Source: Streptomyces sp. T12
Lineage (GTDB): Bacteria > Actinomycetota > Actinomycetes > Streptomycetales > Streptomycetaceae
DNA: 64,000 nt
Assembly (NCBI RefSeq): GCF_028736035.1
Contig: NZ_CP117866.1
Location: forward strand, 10,829,001-10,893,000
Direction: 5' to 3'
The translations under genes were made by a program, and so were the position numbers. Shown here one piece after another: positions 38,278 to 47,131 of this stretch. The notes below the pieces were generated by a model that made no database searches, was not told the origin of the DNA, and saw only the letters and a list, made by a program, of their open reading frames with translations. How positions within the stretch are numbered: position 1 is the first letter of the stretch; every line of letters begins with the position of its first letter.

Positions 38278-38595
38278 ATGCCCACCGCCACCTACGACGA
38301 CACCGTCGTCCCGGTCGACGACGAGGGCTTCTTCACCGAGCCCGACCAGTGGACCGAGGCCATGGCCGGGCAACTGGCCCGCGAGCAGGGGGTCGAGGAC
38401 CTGACCGAGCGGCACTGGACGGTCATTCGCTTCATGCGCGCCGAGTACGCCGCCAAAGGCACCGGTCCCACCGTTCGGGTGCTCGGCAGGACCTCTGGCG
38501 TGAGCGTCAAGGAGCTGTACCAGCTCTTCCCCAAGGGCCCGGCGAAGACCGCCGCGAAGATCGCCGGAATCCCCAAGCCCCGCGGCTGCATCTGA
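38278..38595 (+). CDS. TusE/DsrC-like sulfur carrier, single-cysteine form
   Basis: A 105-residue protein of the DsrC/TusE family: FFTEPDQWTEAMAGQLA, LTERHWTVIRFMRAEY and a C-terminal arm AAKIAGIPKPRGCI. The penultimate Cys (C104) that carries sulfur as persulfide is present. The second Cys found 10-11 residues earlier in true DsrC is Ala here, so it resembles TusE or regulatory DsrC-like proteins that shuttle sulfur but cannot form the DsrC trisulfide. ATG 38278 has a GAGGAG site and follows the SQR-like gene by 16 bases. No TusB/C/D or dissimilatory sulfite reductase is seen, so the partner is probably the DsrE-like protein downstream. Confidence 0.85.
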   Translation: MPTATYDDTVVPVDDEGFFTEPDQWTEAMAGQLAREQGVEDLTERHWTVIRFMRAEYAAKGTGPTVRVLGRTSGVSVKELYQLFPKGPAKTAAKIAGIPKPRGCI

Positions 38596-38628
38596 CCTGC
38601 CCGCCGTATTCGGAACGGAGTATCCGTC

Positions 38629-39102
38629 ATGGCCGCCACCGGCACGATCGAGAAGGTGTCGATCATCGTCTCCAAGGGGTCCCTGGAAGGGATCTACCCA
38701 GCCCTGATCATGGCCAACGGCGCCCGCGCCGAGGGCATTGAGGCCGACCTGTTCTTCACCTTCTTCGGCCTCGACGCCATCACGAAGAAGCGTTACGAGC
38801 ACATCAGGCTCGCCACCGTAGGCAACCCGGGGCTGCACCTGCCCACCGTGCTCGGCGGCCTGCCGGGCGTACCGGACCTGATCACCCGGTACATGGAACG
38901 GAAGATGGAGAAGCTCGACATCCCGCCCATACCCGAGTTCATCGAGATGATCTCCGACACCGGTGCGGGCATCTACGCCTGCAAGGCGTCGGTGGACCTC
39001 TTCGAACTCGACAAGGACGACCTCACCGAGCAGGTCCAGGGCATCATCACGGTCGGCGAGTTCTACGACCTCGCCGCCGGCGGGCAGATCATCTACACAT
39101 GA
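38629..39102 (+). CDS. DsrE/DsrF-like (DsrE2-type) sulfur-relay protein
   Basis: 157 residues with the DsrE-like fold: KVSIIVSKGSLEGIYPALIM, then ADLFFTFFGLDAI, LPTVLGGLPGVPDLIT and GAGIYACKASVDLF. The Cys in IYACKAS (about residue 120) matches the persulfide-carrying Cys of DsrE2-type sulfurtransferases. It follows the TusE-like gene by 33 bases and ends in a strong hairpin, closing a compact SQR-TusE-DsrE operon in which persulfide sulfur made at the membrane could be relayed in the cytoplasm. Confidence 0.82.
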   Translation: MAATGTIEKVSIIVSKGSLEGIYPALIMANGARAEGIEADLFFTFFGLDAITKKRYEHIRLATVGNPGLHLPTVLGGLPGVPDLITRYMERKMEKLDIPPIPEFIEMISDTGAGIYACKASVDLFELDKDDLTEQVQGIITVGEFYDLAAGGQIIYT

Positions 39103-39187
39103 CGGGCGTGTGACGGGCGACGGCCGCCTGACGCGGTACGCCGCGAGTCGCCGGTGGTCGACCGTTCCGACAAGGAGTCGTGCGAAC

Positions 39188-39225
39188 CGGGCCTCCACCC
39201 GCCCTTCCGTGAGGGTGGAGGCCCG
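39188..39225 (+). terminator. Hairpin after the DsrE-like gene
   Basis: A 13-base perfect stem (39188-39200 with 39213-39225) with a 12-base loop lies 86 bases past the DsrE-like stop. Confidence 0.75.
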
Positions 39226-39676
39226 CGGGGGCGTGCCGCCGGGGGAACGGCATGCTCACGGGGAGCGGCCGACGACCCACGTACGGTCGCCTTTACCCGC
39301 GAGCGGCCCCCGGAGCACGAACGCCCTCTTCCCGAGGACGGCAGCCGGCAGGCCATCCGTAACGCCCGCGCCCAATTACAGATTCAACCTTACGAACTGA
39401 TGACTGAAGTCCCACGTGGCCTGATACCAGGGCTGGTCGACCCCTACCGCAACGCCGATCGGTGAGGTTCAGTCGACGCAGTGGACGGTGGATCCACCGT
39501 GCGAAGAGGAGGAAGGCCGCCAACCGACCGGGCGCGCATGTGCGAACACCTGGGGCAGCGGCGCAGCCGCCCACTCTGCTCACGTCGAGCGTGCCGCATT
39601 GCCGACTGCCGCACCAGCTGTGGACCGTTTCGAGGGGCCGCCACGAACCATGGGAGTACCAGGGCCTCTTGGGTTC
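39226..39676. other. Gene-free stretch
   Basis: Between the DsrE operon hairpin and the stop of the broken universal stress gene I see no coding region with family resemblance on either strand, and no clear regulatory repeat. Confidence 0.5.
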
Positions 39677-40560
39677 TCAGCCGTGTGGGACAACCGCGAC
39701 GGGGCAGGGAAGGTGGTGAAGCGCCGCGTGTGCGACGGGCCCGAGTTTCCAGGTGAGGTGGGACGGGTGCCGACGACGTCCCACGACGGTGAGCCGGCTG
39801 CGCGTGGCGGCGGACATGAGCACATGCGCGGCCGGACCGGTGGTGACCTGTTCCACGACGGAGACTTCGGGGAACTTCGTACGCCACGGCTCCAGCGCGG
39901 CGACGAGGCGTGCGCGTTCCTCCGCCTCGTGGGAGCCGTCGGCGTGCCCGGCGGACGTCGGATGGGTGATCAGAGCCGCAGAAGCCAGGGCCCGCACCGC
40001 GCGTACGCGTGCTCCCTGCGACTCGGCGGTGGTGAAGGCGAACTCCAGCAGAGGGTTGGCGGTGGCTCCAGACTCCCGGAGGCCGACCACGATCTCGTCC
40101 CGGTCCGCCGTGCCGGATGCTCTCAGCCGGCCTCGACGGCGGGATCGCCGGCCCGGACGGTGACGGCCGGGCACTGCGCCAGTCCCAGGACGTGCAGGCT
40201 GATGGAGCCGAGCAGGAAACCTGCCATCGAGCCGTGTCCACGGGAGCCGAGCACGAGTAGGGACGCGCTCTCGCTGCGGTCGAGAAGAGCCTGCGCGGCG
40301 GGTTCCGATATCAGTTCCGTGGTGAGGGACAGATCGGCGTAGCGGTGGAGCAGTTCGGCCTCGGTCCGGCGCAGCACCTGCTCGCCGTACCGCTGTTTAC
40401 TGCGGGCCTCCTGCGGGATGGGCACGTTGAGCGGCTGGGTGGTCCAGGAGTGGAGCAGCAGGACGGGCAGGTGCCGGTCCCGGGCTTCGCGCGCGGCCCA
40501 CCACGCGGCCGTAACGCTCGCAGCGGAGCCGTCGAGTCCGACGACGACAGGTCCGGTCAT
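39677..40560 (-). pseudogene. Tandem universal stress protein, frameshifted between domains
   Basis: ATG 40560 with a GGAGG site starts a normal first USP domain (VVVGLDGSAAS, LLVLGSRGHGSMAGFLLGSI) that ends at a stop at 40123. The second USP domain continues in another frame from about 40110 (EIVVGLRESGATANPLLEFAF, then LTVVGRRRHPSHL and CPVAVVPHG) to 39677. Joined, they give the usual 290-residue two-domain architecture of the intact copies at 44665 and 52385. The break lies in the interdomain linker. Single domains can be functional in this family, so the first half may still be made. It is divergent from the USP at 40876. Confidence 0.8.
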
Positions 40561-40696
40561 GGCACACCTCCGGTGTCGGCGCGACAGGTGAGACGAAATG
40601 GGCTGCGGAAGGAGAATGGGGCTGCCGCGCATGGTCCCCGCCTCCAGACTCGTCGCCGTACGGCCACCAAGGGGAGGGCCGGACGGTGCGCCCTTG

Positions 40697-40711
40697 GGGC
40701 CCGTACGGCCC
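40697..40711. promoter_or_regulatory. DevR/OsdR-like inverted repeat between divergent universal stress genes
   Basis: GGGCCCGTACGGCCC is an imperfect inverted repeat related to the other boxes. It lies 137 bases from the broken USP start and 165 bases from the USP at 40876. A nearly identical GGGCCCGTCCGGCCC precedes the USP at 52385. No gene is seen in 40561-40875. Confidence 0.45.
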
Positions 40712-40875
40712 AGTGCGGGACGCGGGCGTTCGCCAGACGCTGAGAGCCTCGGAAGCAAGGGCGGGCGGCCCGGCCGAGGCTGCCGGGTCCAGCGCCCGGC
40801 CGCGTCGTGCTGCCGCCGCTTCAGCGCGGGGCACTCGGGTTGCGCCCCTGACCGCCCGGAGAGGGGAGAGCCGCG

Positions 40876-41664
40876 ATGAGCGGTCTGGTCGTAGTGGGCG
40901 TGGATGGCTCGCCGTCGAGCCTCGACGCGGTGGAGGCCGCGGCGTGGGAGGCCGGCCGACGTGGGGTGGCGCTGAGGCTGGCGCACGCCCTCGCATGGCC
41001 GTCGGAGCCTGTGCCGCCCGGTGTGCCGCCCTGGGATCCGAACGGGGCAGGGCTGCATCACGGGACGAACGCCGCATTGGCCGAGGCCGAGCGGCGAGCC
41101 CGCAGTGTCGCGCCGCAGGTGGAGATCACGTGCGAGGTCCTCATGGGTGAGCCCGGGGCGGTACTGGAGTCGGAGTCGCGCTTGGCAACACTCACCGTGG
41201 TGGGCGAGGGCCCGGCGAGTCGGCGGCATGGCTCGGTCGCCGGGCAGCTGACCGCTCGCGGCACCTGCCCGGTGCTGGTGGTGCGCGGTCGGCCGCACCG
41301 AACCGGTCCTGTGGTGCTGGCCGGCGGTGCATCGTCGGCGACCCGGGGAACGGTCGAATTCGCCTTCGCCGAAGCTTCTGCGCGCGGTACGGACCTTGTT
41401 GTCCTCCACGCGCATGGGGACGACGACCGGTTCGCGCCGACCGGGCTGCGCAAGAAGTACCCCGACGTCACGGTGCGCTTCCGACGGGTCCGGTACCGGG
41501 TGCTGCGCCGCGCTCTCGTAGACGCGAGCGCCGACGCTCAGCTCGTCGTGGTCGGCGTACACGGCAGGCGCCGCGTCGCGGACATGCTGCCGGGGTCGGT
41601 CGTCAGGGCGGTTCTGCGTGACGGGCAGTGCCCTGTCGCCGTGGTCCCGGCCGGGACGGTGTGA
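40876..41664 (+). CDS. Universal stress protein, tandem domains
   Basis: 262 residues with two USP domains. The first begins VVVGVDGSPSSLDAV, but its nucleotide-binding loop reads VVGEGPASRRHGSVAGQL, which departs from GxxGx9G(S/T); the second domain is shorter, with VVVGVHGRRRVADMLPGSV and CPVAVVPAG. It is the most diverged of the four copies and may bind ATP poorly. ATG 40876 has a GGAGAGG-like site. Its TGA overlaps the GTG of the P-type ATPase, so the two are translated together, unlike other USPs here. Confidence 0.85.
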   Translation: MSGLVVVGVDGSPSSLDAVEAAAWEAGRRGVALRLAHALAWPSEPVPPGVPPWDPNGAGLHHGTNAALAEAERRARSVAPQVEITCEVLMGEPGAVLESESRLATLTVVGEGPASRRHGSVAGQLTARGTCPVLVVRGRPHRTGPVVLAGGASSATRGTVEFAFAEASARGTDLVVLHAHGDDDRFAPTGLRKKYPDVTVRFRRVRYRVLRRALVDASADAQLVVVGVHGRRRVADMLPGSVVRAVLRDGQCPVAVVPAGTV

Positions 41665-44402
41665 CCGTGGACGGACAGACGACCACCGAGCGGGTACGGG
41701 CCGTCCCCGCGGACGAGAGCCCCTTCAAGGTGTCGGACGCCCACCGGCTGACCGCTGCTCAGGTGGCGGCCCGCCTCGACGTCGACCCCGGCGTGGGACT
41801 GAGCGCACGGCGGGCTACCGAACGCGGCGCAGAGTGTGGGCCGAACCGGCTGGCCGAACCGGCCCGGCGGCCGGAATGGCTGAAGTTCCTGGACCAGTTC
41901 CGCAACTGGCTCATCGGTATCCTGCTGATCGCCGCCGTCGTCGCCGGCGCGATCGGAGACGTCAAGGACGCTGTGGTGATCACCGTCGTCCTGCAGATCA
42001 ACGCTGTCCTCGGCTATCTGCAGGAGCGACGAGCCGAGCGCAGCCTGGAGGCGCTGCGCCGCATGCTGGTGCCGACCGCCAGGGTCCGCCGTGACGGTAC
42101 GGAGCAGGTGGTGGAGGCGGACAGCCTCGTACCCGGGGACGTGGTGCTGCTGGAAGCCGGCGACCGTGTACCGGCCGACGGGCGGCTGACCGTCGCGGAG
42201 TCGGTGGAGGTGGCCGAGGCCGCGCTGACCGGCGAGTCCCAGCCGGTCGCCAAGGACGTGGCGGCGGTCGGGCGGGCCGGAGAGGCCGAGGTACCGGTCG
42301 CCGAGCGCGCCGGCATGCTGTTCATGAACACCGCCGTGACCCGGGGCCGCGCCGAGATGATCGTCACGGCCACCGGCATGCGTACCGAACTCGGCGCGAT
42401 CGCCGAGGCGTTGCGCACCGGCGCGGAGCCACCCAGCCCGCTCCAGATCCAACTGGACAGTCTTGGGCGGCGGCTCGCGCTGCTGAGCGGCGTCGCCGTC
42501 GTCGCCTACGCCCTCACCGCACTGGTGCGTGGCGAGGGGTTGGCGGACATCGCGCTACGGGCGGTGGCCCTCGCCGTCGCCGCGATTCCCGAAGGCCTGC
42601 CCGCCGTGCTGGCACTGACGCTGGCCCTGGGCGTGTACCGCATGGCGCGGCGCGGTGCCATCGTCAAGCGCCTCGCCTCGGTGGAGTCGCTCGGCTCGGC
42701 GACCGTCGTGTGCAGCGACAAGACCGGGACGCTCACGCTCAACGAGATGACCGTGCGTGCCCTGTGGGCCGCGGGCAGGCTCTACGACGTCACCGGCGAG
42801 GGCTACGGGACGGCAGGCACCGTCCAGACGTTCCGGTCCCCAGACCCCGGCGTCCCGCTGGAAGCGGTGCTTCCCTTCGCGTTGTGCAATGACGCGCGCC
42901 TGACCGAGAACGGCTTCATCGGCGACCCGACGGAGGCGGCGCTGGTGGTCCTCGCGGCGAAGGCCGGTATGGATGCCGACCAGCTGCGCACAGAGCTGCC
43001 TCGTATCGGCGAACTGCCCTTCGACGCCGCTACCAAGTACATGGCCACCTTCCACGCCGAACCCGACGGCCGCACCCGCGTTCACGTCAAGGGCGCGGTG
43101 GACGTCCTGCTTGGCCTGTGTGCCGACGTCCGCACCGAAGACGGTGTGCGGGGGCTCGACGACCGGCAACGGAGCGAGATTCTCACCGTGACGTCGGAAC
43201 TGGGCGGAGCCGGGCTGCGCGTCCTGGGCGCGGCCACCGCCGTCATGGACGGCCCGCCGCCGGCGTCCACTCCGGCCGAGTTGCCCGGACTGACCCTGGT
43301 GTCGATCGCCGGCATCGCCGACCCGCCCCGCCCGCAGGCACGGGACGCGATAGCGCTGTGCCGCACGGCCGGAGTCGCTGTCAAGATGATCACCGGAGAC
43401 CACGCCGACACCGCGGCCGCCATCGCAGGCGAGCTGGACATCGCAGGCGACGTCGTGACCGGCGCTGAGCTGGACAGCATGACGGAGGACCAACTCGCCG
43501 CCCGCATCGACGACATCGGCGTGTTCGCTCGCGTCGCACCCGACCACAAGGTCGCCATCGTGCGGGCCCTGGCCAGCCGCGGCCACATCGTCGCGATGAC
43601 CGGAGACGGCGTCAACGATGCCGCCGCGCTGCGGGCCGCGCACATCGGCGTGGCCATGGGCGTCACCGGCACGGACGTGGCCAAGGAAGCCGCCGACATG
43701 GTCCTCACCGACGACGACTTCTCCACCATCGTGCGAGCCGTCCGCGAAGGGCGCGCCATCTACGACAACATCGTCAAGTTCGTCCGCTTCCAACTGGCCA
43801 CCAACATCGGTGCGATCCTGACCCTGCTGGGCGCCTCCCTGGCCGGGCTGCCCGCGCCGCTCACGGCGGCGCAACTGTTGTGGATAAACATCATCATGGA
43901 CGGGCCGCCCGCGATGGCGCTGGCCGTCGACCCGGCTCGCGACGACGTGATGCGACACGCCCCGCGTGACCCGGCGGAGCGGATCCTGGACGCCCGCCGG
44001 GTCTTCGCGATCGTCCGGGCCGGTGCGGTGATGGCCGCGGGCACCGTGACCCTGCTGGCCCTCGCCCGTGCGCAGCTGGGCCCGGACACCGCCCTGACCA
44101 TGGCGTTCACCACGTTCGTCCTGTTCCAGTTGTTCAACTCCCTCAACGCCCGCGCGGACGACGGACCCCTGCTCGGCCGCCACCAGTTCCGCAACCGCAC
44201 CCTGTGGCTGTGCCTGGCCGGCGTCCTCGCCATACAGGTCATCGCCGTCCACCTGCCCTGGGCACGTACGGTCTTCGGCACCGTGCCGCTGAACGCGGCC
44301 CAGTGGGCCGTCTGCGTGGGTACCGCATCCACCGTCCTTCTCGCCGAACTGGCCGTGCGGGCCGCGCTGTCGGCAATGCGCAGGACCGGTGCGCCTGCCT
44401 GA
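41661..44402 (+). CDS. P2-type cation-transporting ATPase, CtpF-like
   Basis: A 913-residue P-type ATPase. Actuator TGES at about 188, PEGLPA before the phosphorylation domain, phosphorylated Asp at about 353 in CSDKTGTLTLNEM, KGAVDVLL in the nucleotide domain and MTGDGVNDAAAL at about 645-656. The N-terminal cation-ATPase domain and C-terminal six-helix domain are present. No heavy-metal CPC motif, so Ca2+, Mg2+ or Mn2+ type. M. tuberculosis CtpF is a DosR target of this class. The GTG start overlaps the USP stop (GTGA at 41661-41664); GTG 41667 is an alternative. Coupling to a USP suggests control by energy state; this is inference. Confidence 0.9.
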   Translation: MTVDGQTTTERVRAVPADESPFKVSDAHRLTAAQVAARLDVDPGVGLSARRATERGAECGPNRLAEPARRPEWLKFLDQFRNWLIGILLIAAVVAGAIGDVKDAVVITVVLQINAVLGYLQERRAERSLEALRRMLVPTARVRRDGTEQVVEADSLVPGDVVLLEAGDRVPADGRLTVAESVEVAEAALTGESQPVAKDVAAVGRAGEAEVPVAERAGMLFMNTAVTRGRAEMIVTATGMRTELGAIAEALRTGAEPPSPLQIQLDSLGRRLALLSGVAVVAYALTALVRGEGLADIALRAVALAVAAIPEGLPAVLALTLALGVYRMARRGAIVKRLASVESLGSATVVCSDKTGTLTLNEMTVRALWAAGRLYDVTGEGYGTAGTVQTFRSPDPGVPLEAVLPFALCNDARLTENGFIGDPTEAALVVLAAKAGMDADQLRTELPRIGELPFDAATKYMATFHAEPDGRTRVHVKGAVDVLLGLCADVRTEDGVRGLDDRQRSEILTVTSELGGAGLRVLGAATAVMDGPPPASTPAELPGLTLVSIAGIADPPRPQARDAIALCRTAGVAVKMITGDHADTAAAIAGELDIAGDVVTGAELDSMTEDQLAARIDDIGVFARVAPDHKVAIVRALASRGHIVAMTGDGVNDAAALRAAHIGVAMGVTGTDVAKEAADMVLTDDDFSTIVRAVREGRAIYDNIVKFVRFQLATNIGAILTLLGASLAGLPAPLTAAQLLWINIIMDGPPAMALAVDPARDDVMRHAPRDPAERILDARRVFAIVRAGAVMAAGTVTLLALARAQLGPDTALTMAFTTFVLFQLFNSLNARADDGPLLGRHQFRNRTLWLCLAGVLAIQVIAVHLPWARTVFGTVPLNAAQWAVCVGTASTVLLAELAVRAALSAMRRTGAPA

Positions 44403-44536
44403 CGCGCAGTCCGTCACCGGCCCCTGTGCCGAGCAGGCCAGCTGTTCAAGAGCGTCCGGATCAGCATTCGGATCGGGTATCCCGATCTGAGGGAGCTGCC
44501 GGGTTCGCACGCGGCCCGGCGGCTCGCCCTGCGGGC

Positions 44537-44570
44537 GGCCCATCGGCCCTCGTCAGGGCCGATGGGCCCC
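44537..44570 (+). terminator. Hairpin after the ATPase, overlapping a DevR/OsdR-like box
   Basis: A 14-base perfect stem (44537-44550 with 44555-44568) and a 4-base loop. Its right arm runs into GGGCCGATGGGCCCC (44556-44570), which resembles the other putative boxes. It lies 135 bases past the ATPase stop and 95 bases before the next USP, so it may terminate the ATPase transcript, regulate the USP, or both. AGGACCTGATCGGCCT follows at 44577-44592. Confidence 0.55.
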
Positions 44571-44664
44571 CTGTAAGGACCTGATCGGCCTCTCCGCTCC
44601 ACGCGTCCCAAGCAGGACGCTGGAATCGCCCCCGATCTGGTACTCGACCCCAGGAGGTACGACC

Positions 44665-45570
44665 ATGTCCCGCACCGTCACCGTGGGCCTCGACGGCTCG
44701 CCGGAGAGCCGGTCCGCCGCCGAATGGGCGGCTCGCGAGGCGAAGCTGCGCGGGCTGCCGCTGAAGCTGGTCAACGTCTGGGCGCCGGTGCCGGACCCCA
44801 TCGCCCAGGCCCCGCTTCTCGGTGGCGAGACCCACCAGCACTGGACCGAGCGGATCCCGCGGGAAGCCGCCGCGGGCCTCCGTCTGCGCCACCCCGGTGT
44901 CGAGGTCGCCATGGAGCAGCTCCATGGCCAGGCCATGGAGGTGTTGCCCGGTGTGGCGAAGGAGTCCGAGCTGCTCGTTCTCGGCTCTCGCGGGCTGAGC
45001 GGAATCGGCGGTTTCATGGTTGGCTCGGTCGGCATGGCCGTCGTGGCGCACAGCGAGCGGCCCGTCGTCCTCGTACGGGCCGGCGAGCAGGCCGCCGACG
45101 AGCACACCCTGGACCCGTCCGGGATCCCGTCCGCCGCCACGCCCTATCGGCCCGTCGTGCTGGGCCTCGACATCGACAGCCCCGACGACGCGGTGATCGA
45201 GTTCGCCTTCGACGCCGCGACCCGACGGAAGACCGCCCTTCGCGTGGTCCACGCCTGGAATCCGCCGCCCTACCTCGCCTACGGACTGCCTGCCGACGCC
45301 GTGCTGAACACCCTGCTGGCTACGCAGGATGCCGCCGTCCTCACCCAACTGCTGCGTCCCTGGCGGCAGAAGTTCCCGGACATCGAGGTAGTGGAGGAGG
45401 CCCGTACCGGCAAGGCCGCCAACCACCTGGTCGACGCCGCGCGTGACGCCTCCCTGGTCGTCGTCGGCCGCCGTGTTCGTCGCTCGCCGTTCGGCGCCCA
45501 CATCGGACCCATCACGCACGCCGTCCTGCATCACGCCACCGCCCCCGTCGCCGTCGTCCCGCACGACTGA
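44665..45570 (+). CDS. Universal stress protein, tandem domains
   Basis: 301 residues with two complete USP domains: VTVGLDGSPESRSAAEW and GSRGLSGIGGFMVGSVGMAV (ATP-binding GxxGx9GS) in the first, VVLGLDIDSPDDAVIEFAF and VVVGRRVRRSPFGAHIGPIT in the second. ATG 44665 has a strong AGGAGG site 9 bases upstream. It has its own upstream box and hairpin, so it is probably expressed separately from the ATPase. Closest in pattern to the USP at 52385. A role in ATP-dependent growth arrest during hypoxia is known for M. tuberculosis relatives such as Rv2623. Confidence 0.9.
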   Translation: MSRTVTVGLDGSPESRSAAEWAAREAKLRGLPLKLVNVWAPVPDPIAQAPLLGGETHQHWTERIPREAAAGLRLRHPGVEVAMEQLHGQAMEVLPGVAKESELLVLGSRGLSGIGGFMVGSVGMAVVAHSERPVVLVRAGEQAADEHTLDPSGIPSAATPYRPVVLGLDIDSPDDAVIEFAFDAATRRKTALRVVHAWNPPPYLAYGLPADAVLNTLLATQDAAVLTQLLRPWRQKFPDIEVVEEARTGKAANHLVDAARDASLVVVGRRVRRSPFGAHIGPITHAVLHHATAPVAVVPHD

Positions 45571-45980
45571 CAGTGATGCCCTGGGCGGCTCAAGTCTCGT
45601 TGCGCGCGATGTCCGGGGCAGAACGAGACACCTCTCTCGCGTGAGGCCGGTGGATCATCTCCAGGCGGGTTGGCGGATGGCAACACGCACACGAGCGGGC
45701 ACCGCCGCATCGCTGCGACGGTACCCGTCCTGGGAGCTGGTCCGGCCGGCCGAGCCGGTGAGAGCAGTCAGCGGTTGCGGCTGACGAACGGCAGGCGTGC
45801 CCACGCCCTGGCCAGCCCTCGGGTGGCGCCGGCCCCCGCAGCGGCGAGGGTGCTTGATCTGGCGGGGATCAGCCCGCGCCACAAGGGGCTTCGCCCTTCT
45901 CCGCTTCGGCCAGTGAGTCGAATGGGCGCAACCGCTACTCGTGGCACTGTCGTTGATGGACGCGCTGAAGGCTCCGTCGG
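45571..45980. other. Gene-free stretch
   Basis: Between the convergent USP (44665) and the nitroreductase-membrane protein (45981) I see no gene and no strong hairpin. Confidence 0.5.
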
Positions 45981-47060
45981 TCACCTCAACAGGAGCACCA
46001 GTGCCCACCCGGTGACGGCAGCGACCGTGCCCGCCATCAGCAACCCGGCGAGTACGCCGATGCCCGCGATCAGCAAGGGAGACTGGCCCGGGTGCCACAA
46101 CGGCATGGTCACTGCGAAGAAGACGGCCAGTCCGGCCAGCCAGGCTGCCGCGGTGGCCGGAATCCATTTCCAGGCGTCGGTGACGTGTCGCTGCAGCACC
46201 CACCACTGCGCGGTGCCCAGGCTGAGCAGCACAAGTACCCCGCCGACCGCTGCCAGGCCGGCGACAGCGGGCGAGAAGCCGACCCGCGGAGCCACAAGAG
46301 AGGGCAGCAGCCCCAGCATCCAGGCGAAGCCGGCGGCCACCGCCGTTGCGGCCACCCAGCGGCGAGGCCGCAGATCGGGCATCACCCGGGCGAGCACATG
46401 GGCCTGAGCCGCGCCCAGCAGTGCTCCCTCTGCCGTCCCCGCTGCCACCAGCATCGGCCAGGCAATCGCCGTGGATGCCTCGCTGGACATGGCCCCGGCG
46501 GCCGCCGGGACGCAGAAGCCCGCAGCCTCTCCCAGTGTTGTCCATCGCCACCACTGCCCCCAGAGCCGCAGCCCAGCCGGCGCTGACGGCTCGCCGACAG
46601 GGCCTGAGCGCACGGGCTCCGGACTTGGGACACGGTCGGACGACAAGGTGACCACGATCAGGGGATCATCCTTGCTGATCCGGACGTGTGGATGTCGCCG
46701 ACCGTAAGCCCTTTCCGCTGCGATACGGCCGGCATGACCAGCTGGCATCAGGCGGCCGATGCCTTCGTAGGTCACTCCGCCGACCAGAACACCGACGTGA
46801 TGGGGCTGGGTGAAGTTCCGCCACCACTGTTTGTCGGCAGCGCGACCTGCGAGCACGACGAGTTGATCGACCTCGCGCGCGTACTGCACAGGCAGTGTCA
46901 CAGGGCGCCCGGTGCGGCGCCCCAGGAAAGCCAGTGCACACAGGCCGGGCACTGCCGCCTGCCACCGCGATCGGAGCAACGTCAGGACGATGCGGTTCAC
47001 CCACCGGGTCCGGCGCACCGCTATGGCTGAGACAGCCGCCGGTCTGTTCCCTGCATCCAT
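45981..47060 (-). CDS. Deazaflavin-type nitroreductase domain fused to a membrane domain
   Basis: 359 residues in two parts. Residues 35-130 resemble the F420-dependent nitroreductase (Ddn-like, PNPOx-fold) family: LGRRTGRPVTLPVQYAREVD, VVLAGRAADKQWWRNF and GVLVGGVTYEGIGRL. A hydrophilic linker follows, and residues 165-359 form about six membrane segments with no Cys pairs or obvious His ligands (AEGALLGAAQAHVLAR, LSLGTAQWWVLQRHV). Fusion of this reductase type to a membrane unit is uncommon in my experience; it could couple F420H2 or flavin oxidation to a quinone. ATG 47060 lies just past the palindrome at 47087-47122 that ends adhE. Confidence 0.65.
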   Translation of the reverse strand: MDAGNRPAAVSAIAVRRTRWVNRIVLTLLRSRWQAAVPGLCALAFLGRRTGRPVTLPVQYAREVDQLVVLAGRAADKQWWRNFTQPHHVGVLVGGVTYEGIGRLMPAGHAGRIAAERAYGRRHPHVRISKDDPLIVVTLSSDRVPSPEPVRSGPVGEPSAPAGLRLWGQWWRWTTLGEAAGFCVPAAAGAMSSEASTAIAWPMLVAAGTAEGALLGAAQAHVLARVMPDLRPRRWVAATAVAAGFAWMLGLLPSLVAPRVGFSPAVAGLAAVGGVLVLLSLGTAQWWVLQRHVTDAWKWIPATAAAWLAGLAVFFAVTMPLWHPGQSPLLIAGIGVLAGLLMAGTVAAVTGWALVLLLR

Positions 47061-47086
47061 ACCTCAAGGCTCTCTGCGGTCGGAGT

Positions 47087-47122
47087 TACGTACGCCAGGG
47101 CCGAACGGCCCTGGCGTACGTA
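47087..47122 (-). terminator. 36-base near-perfect palindrome after adhE
   Basis: 17-base arms (47087-47103 and 47106-47122) are perfect reverse complements around AA. It starts 10 bases past the adhE stop, so it fits a terminator, but it also lies 27 bases upstream of the next minus-strand start and has the core GGGCCGAACGGCCC, like the palindrome at 22997. Confidence 0.7.
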
Positions 47123-47131
47123 CGGTCGGCC

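Noticed and set aside
47087..47122. Insertion sequence terminal repeats for the long palindromes at 22997 and 47087
   Set aside because: Each palindrome is a closed hairpin with its two arms adjacent, with no transposase nearby and no flanking target duplication.
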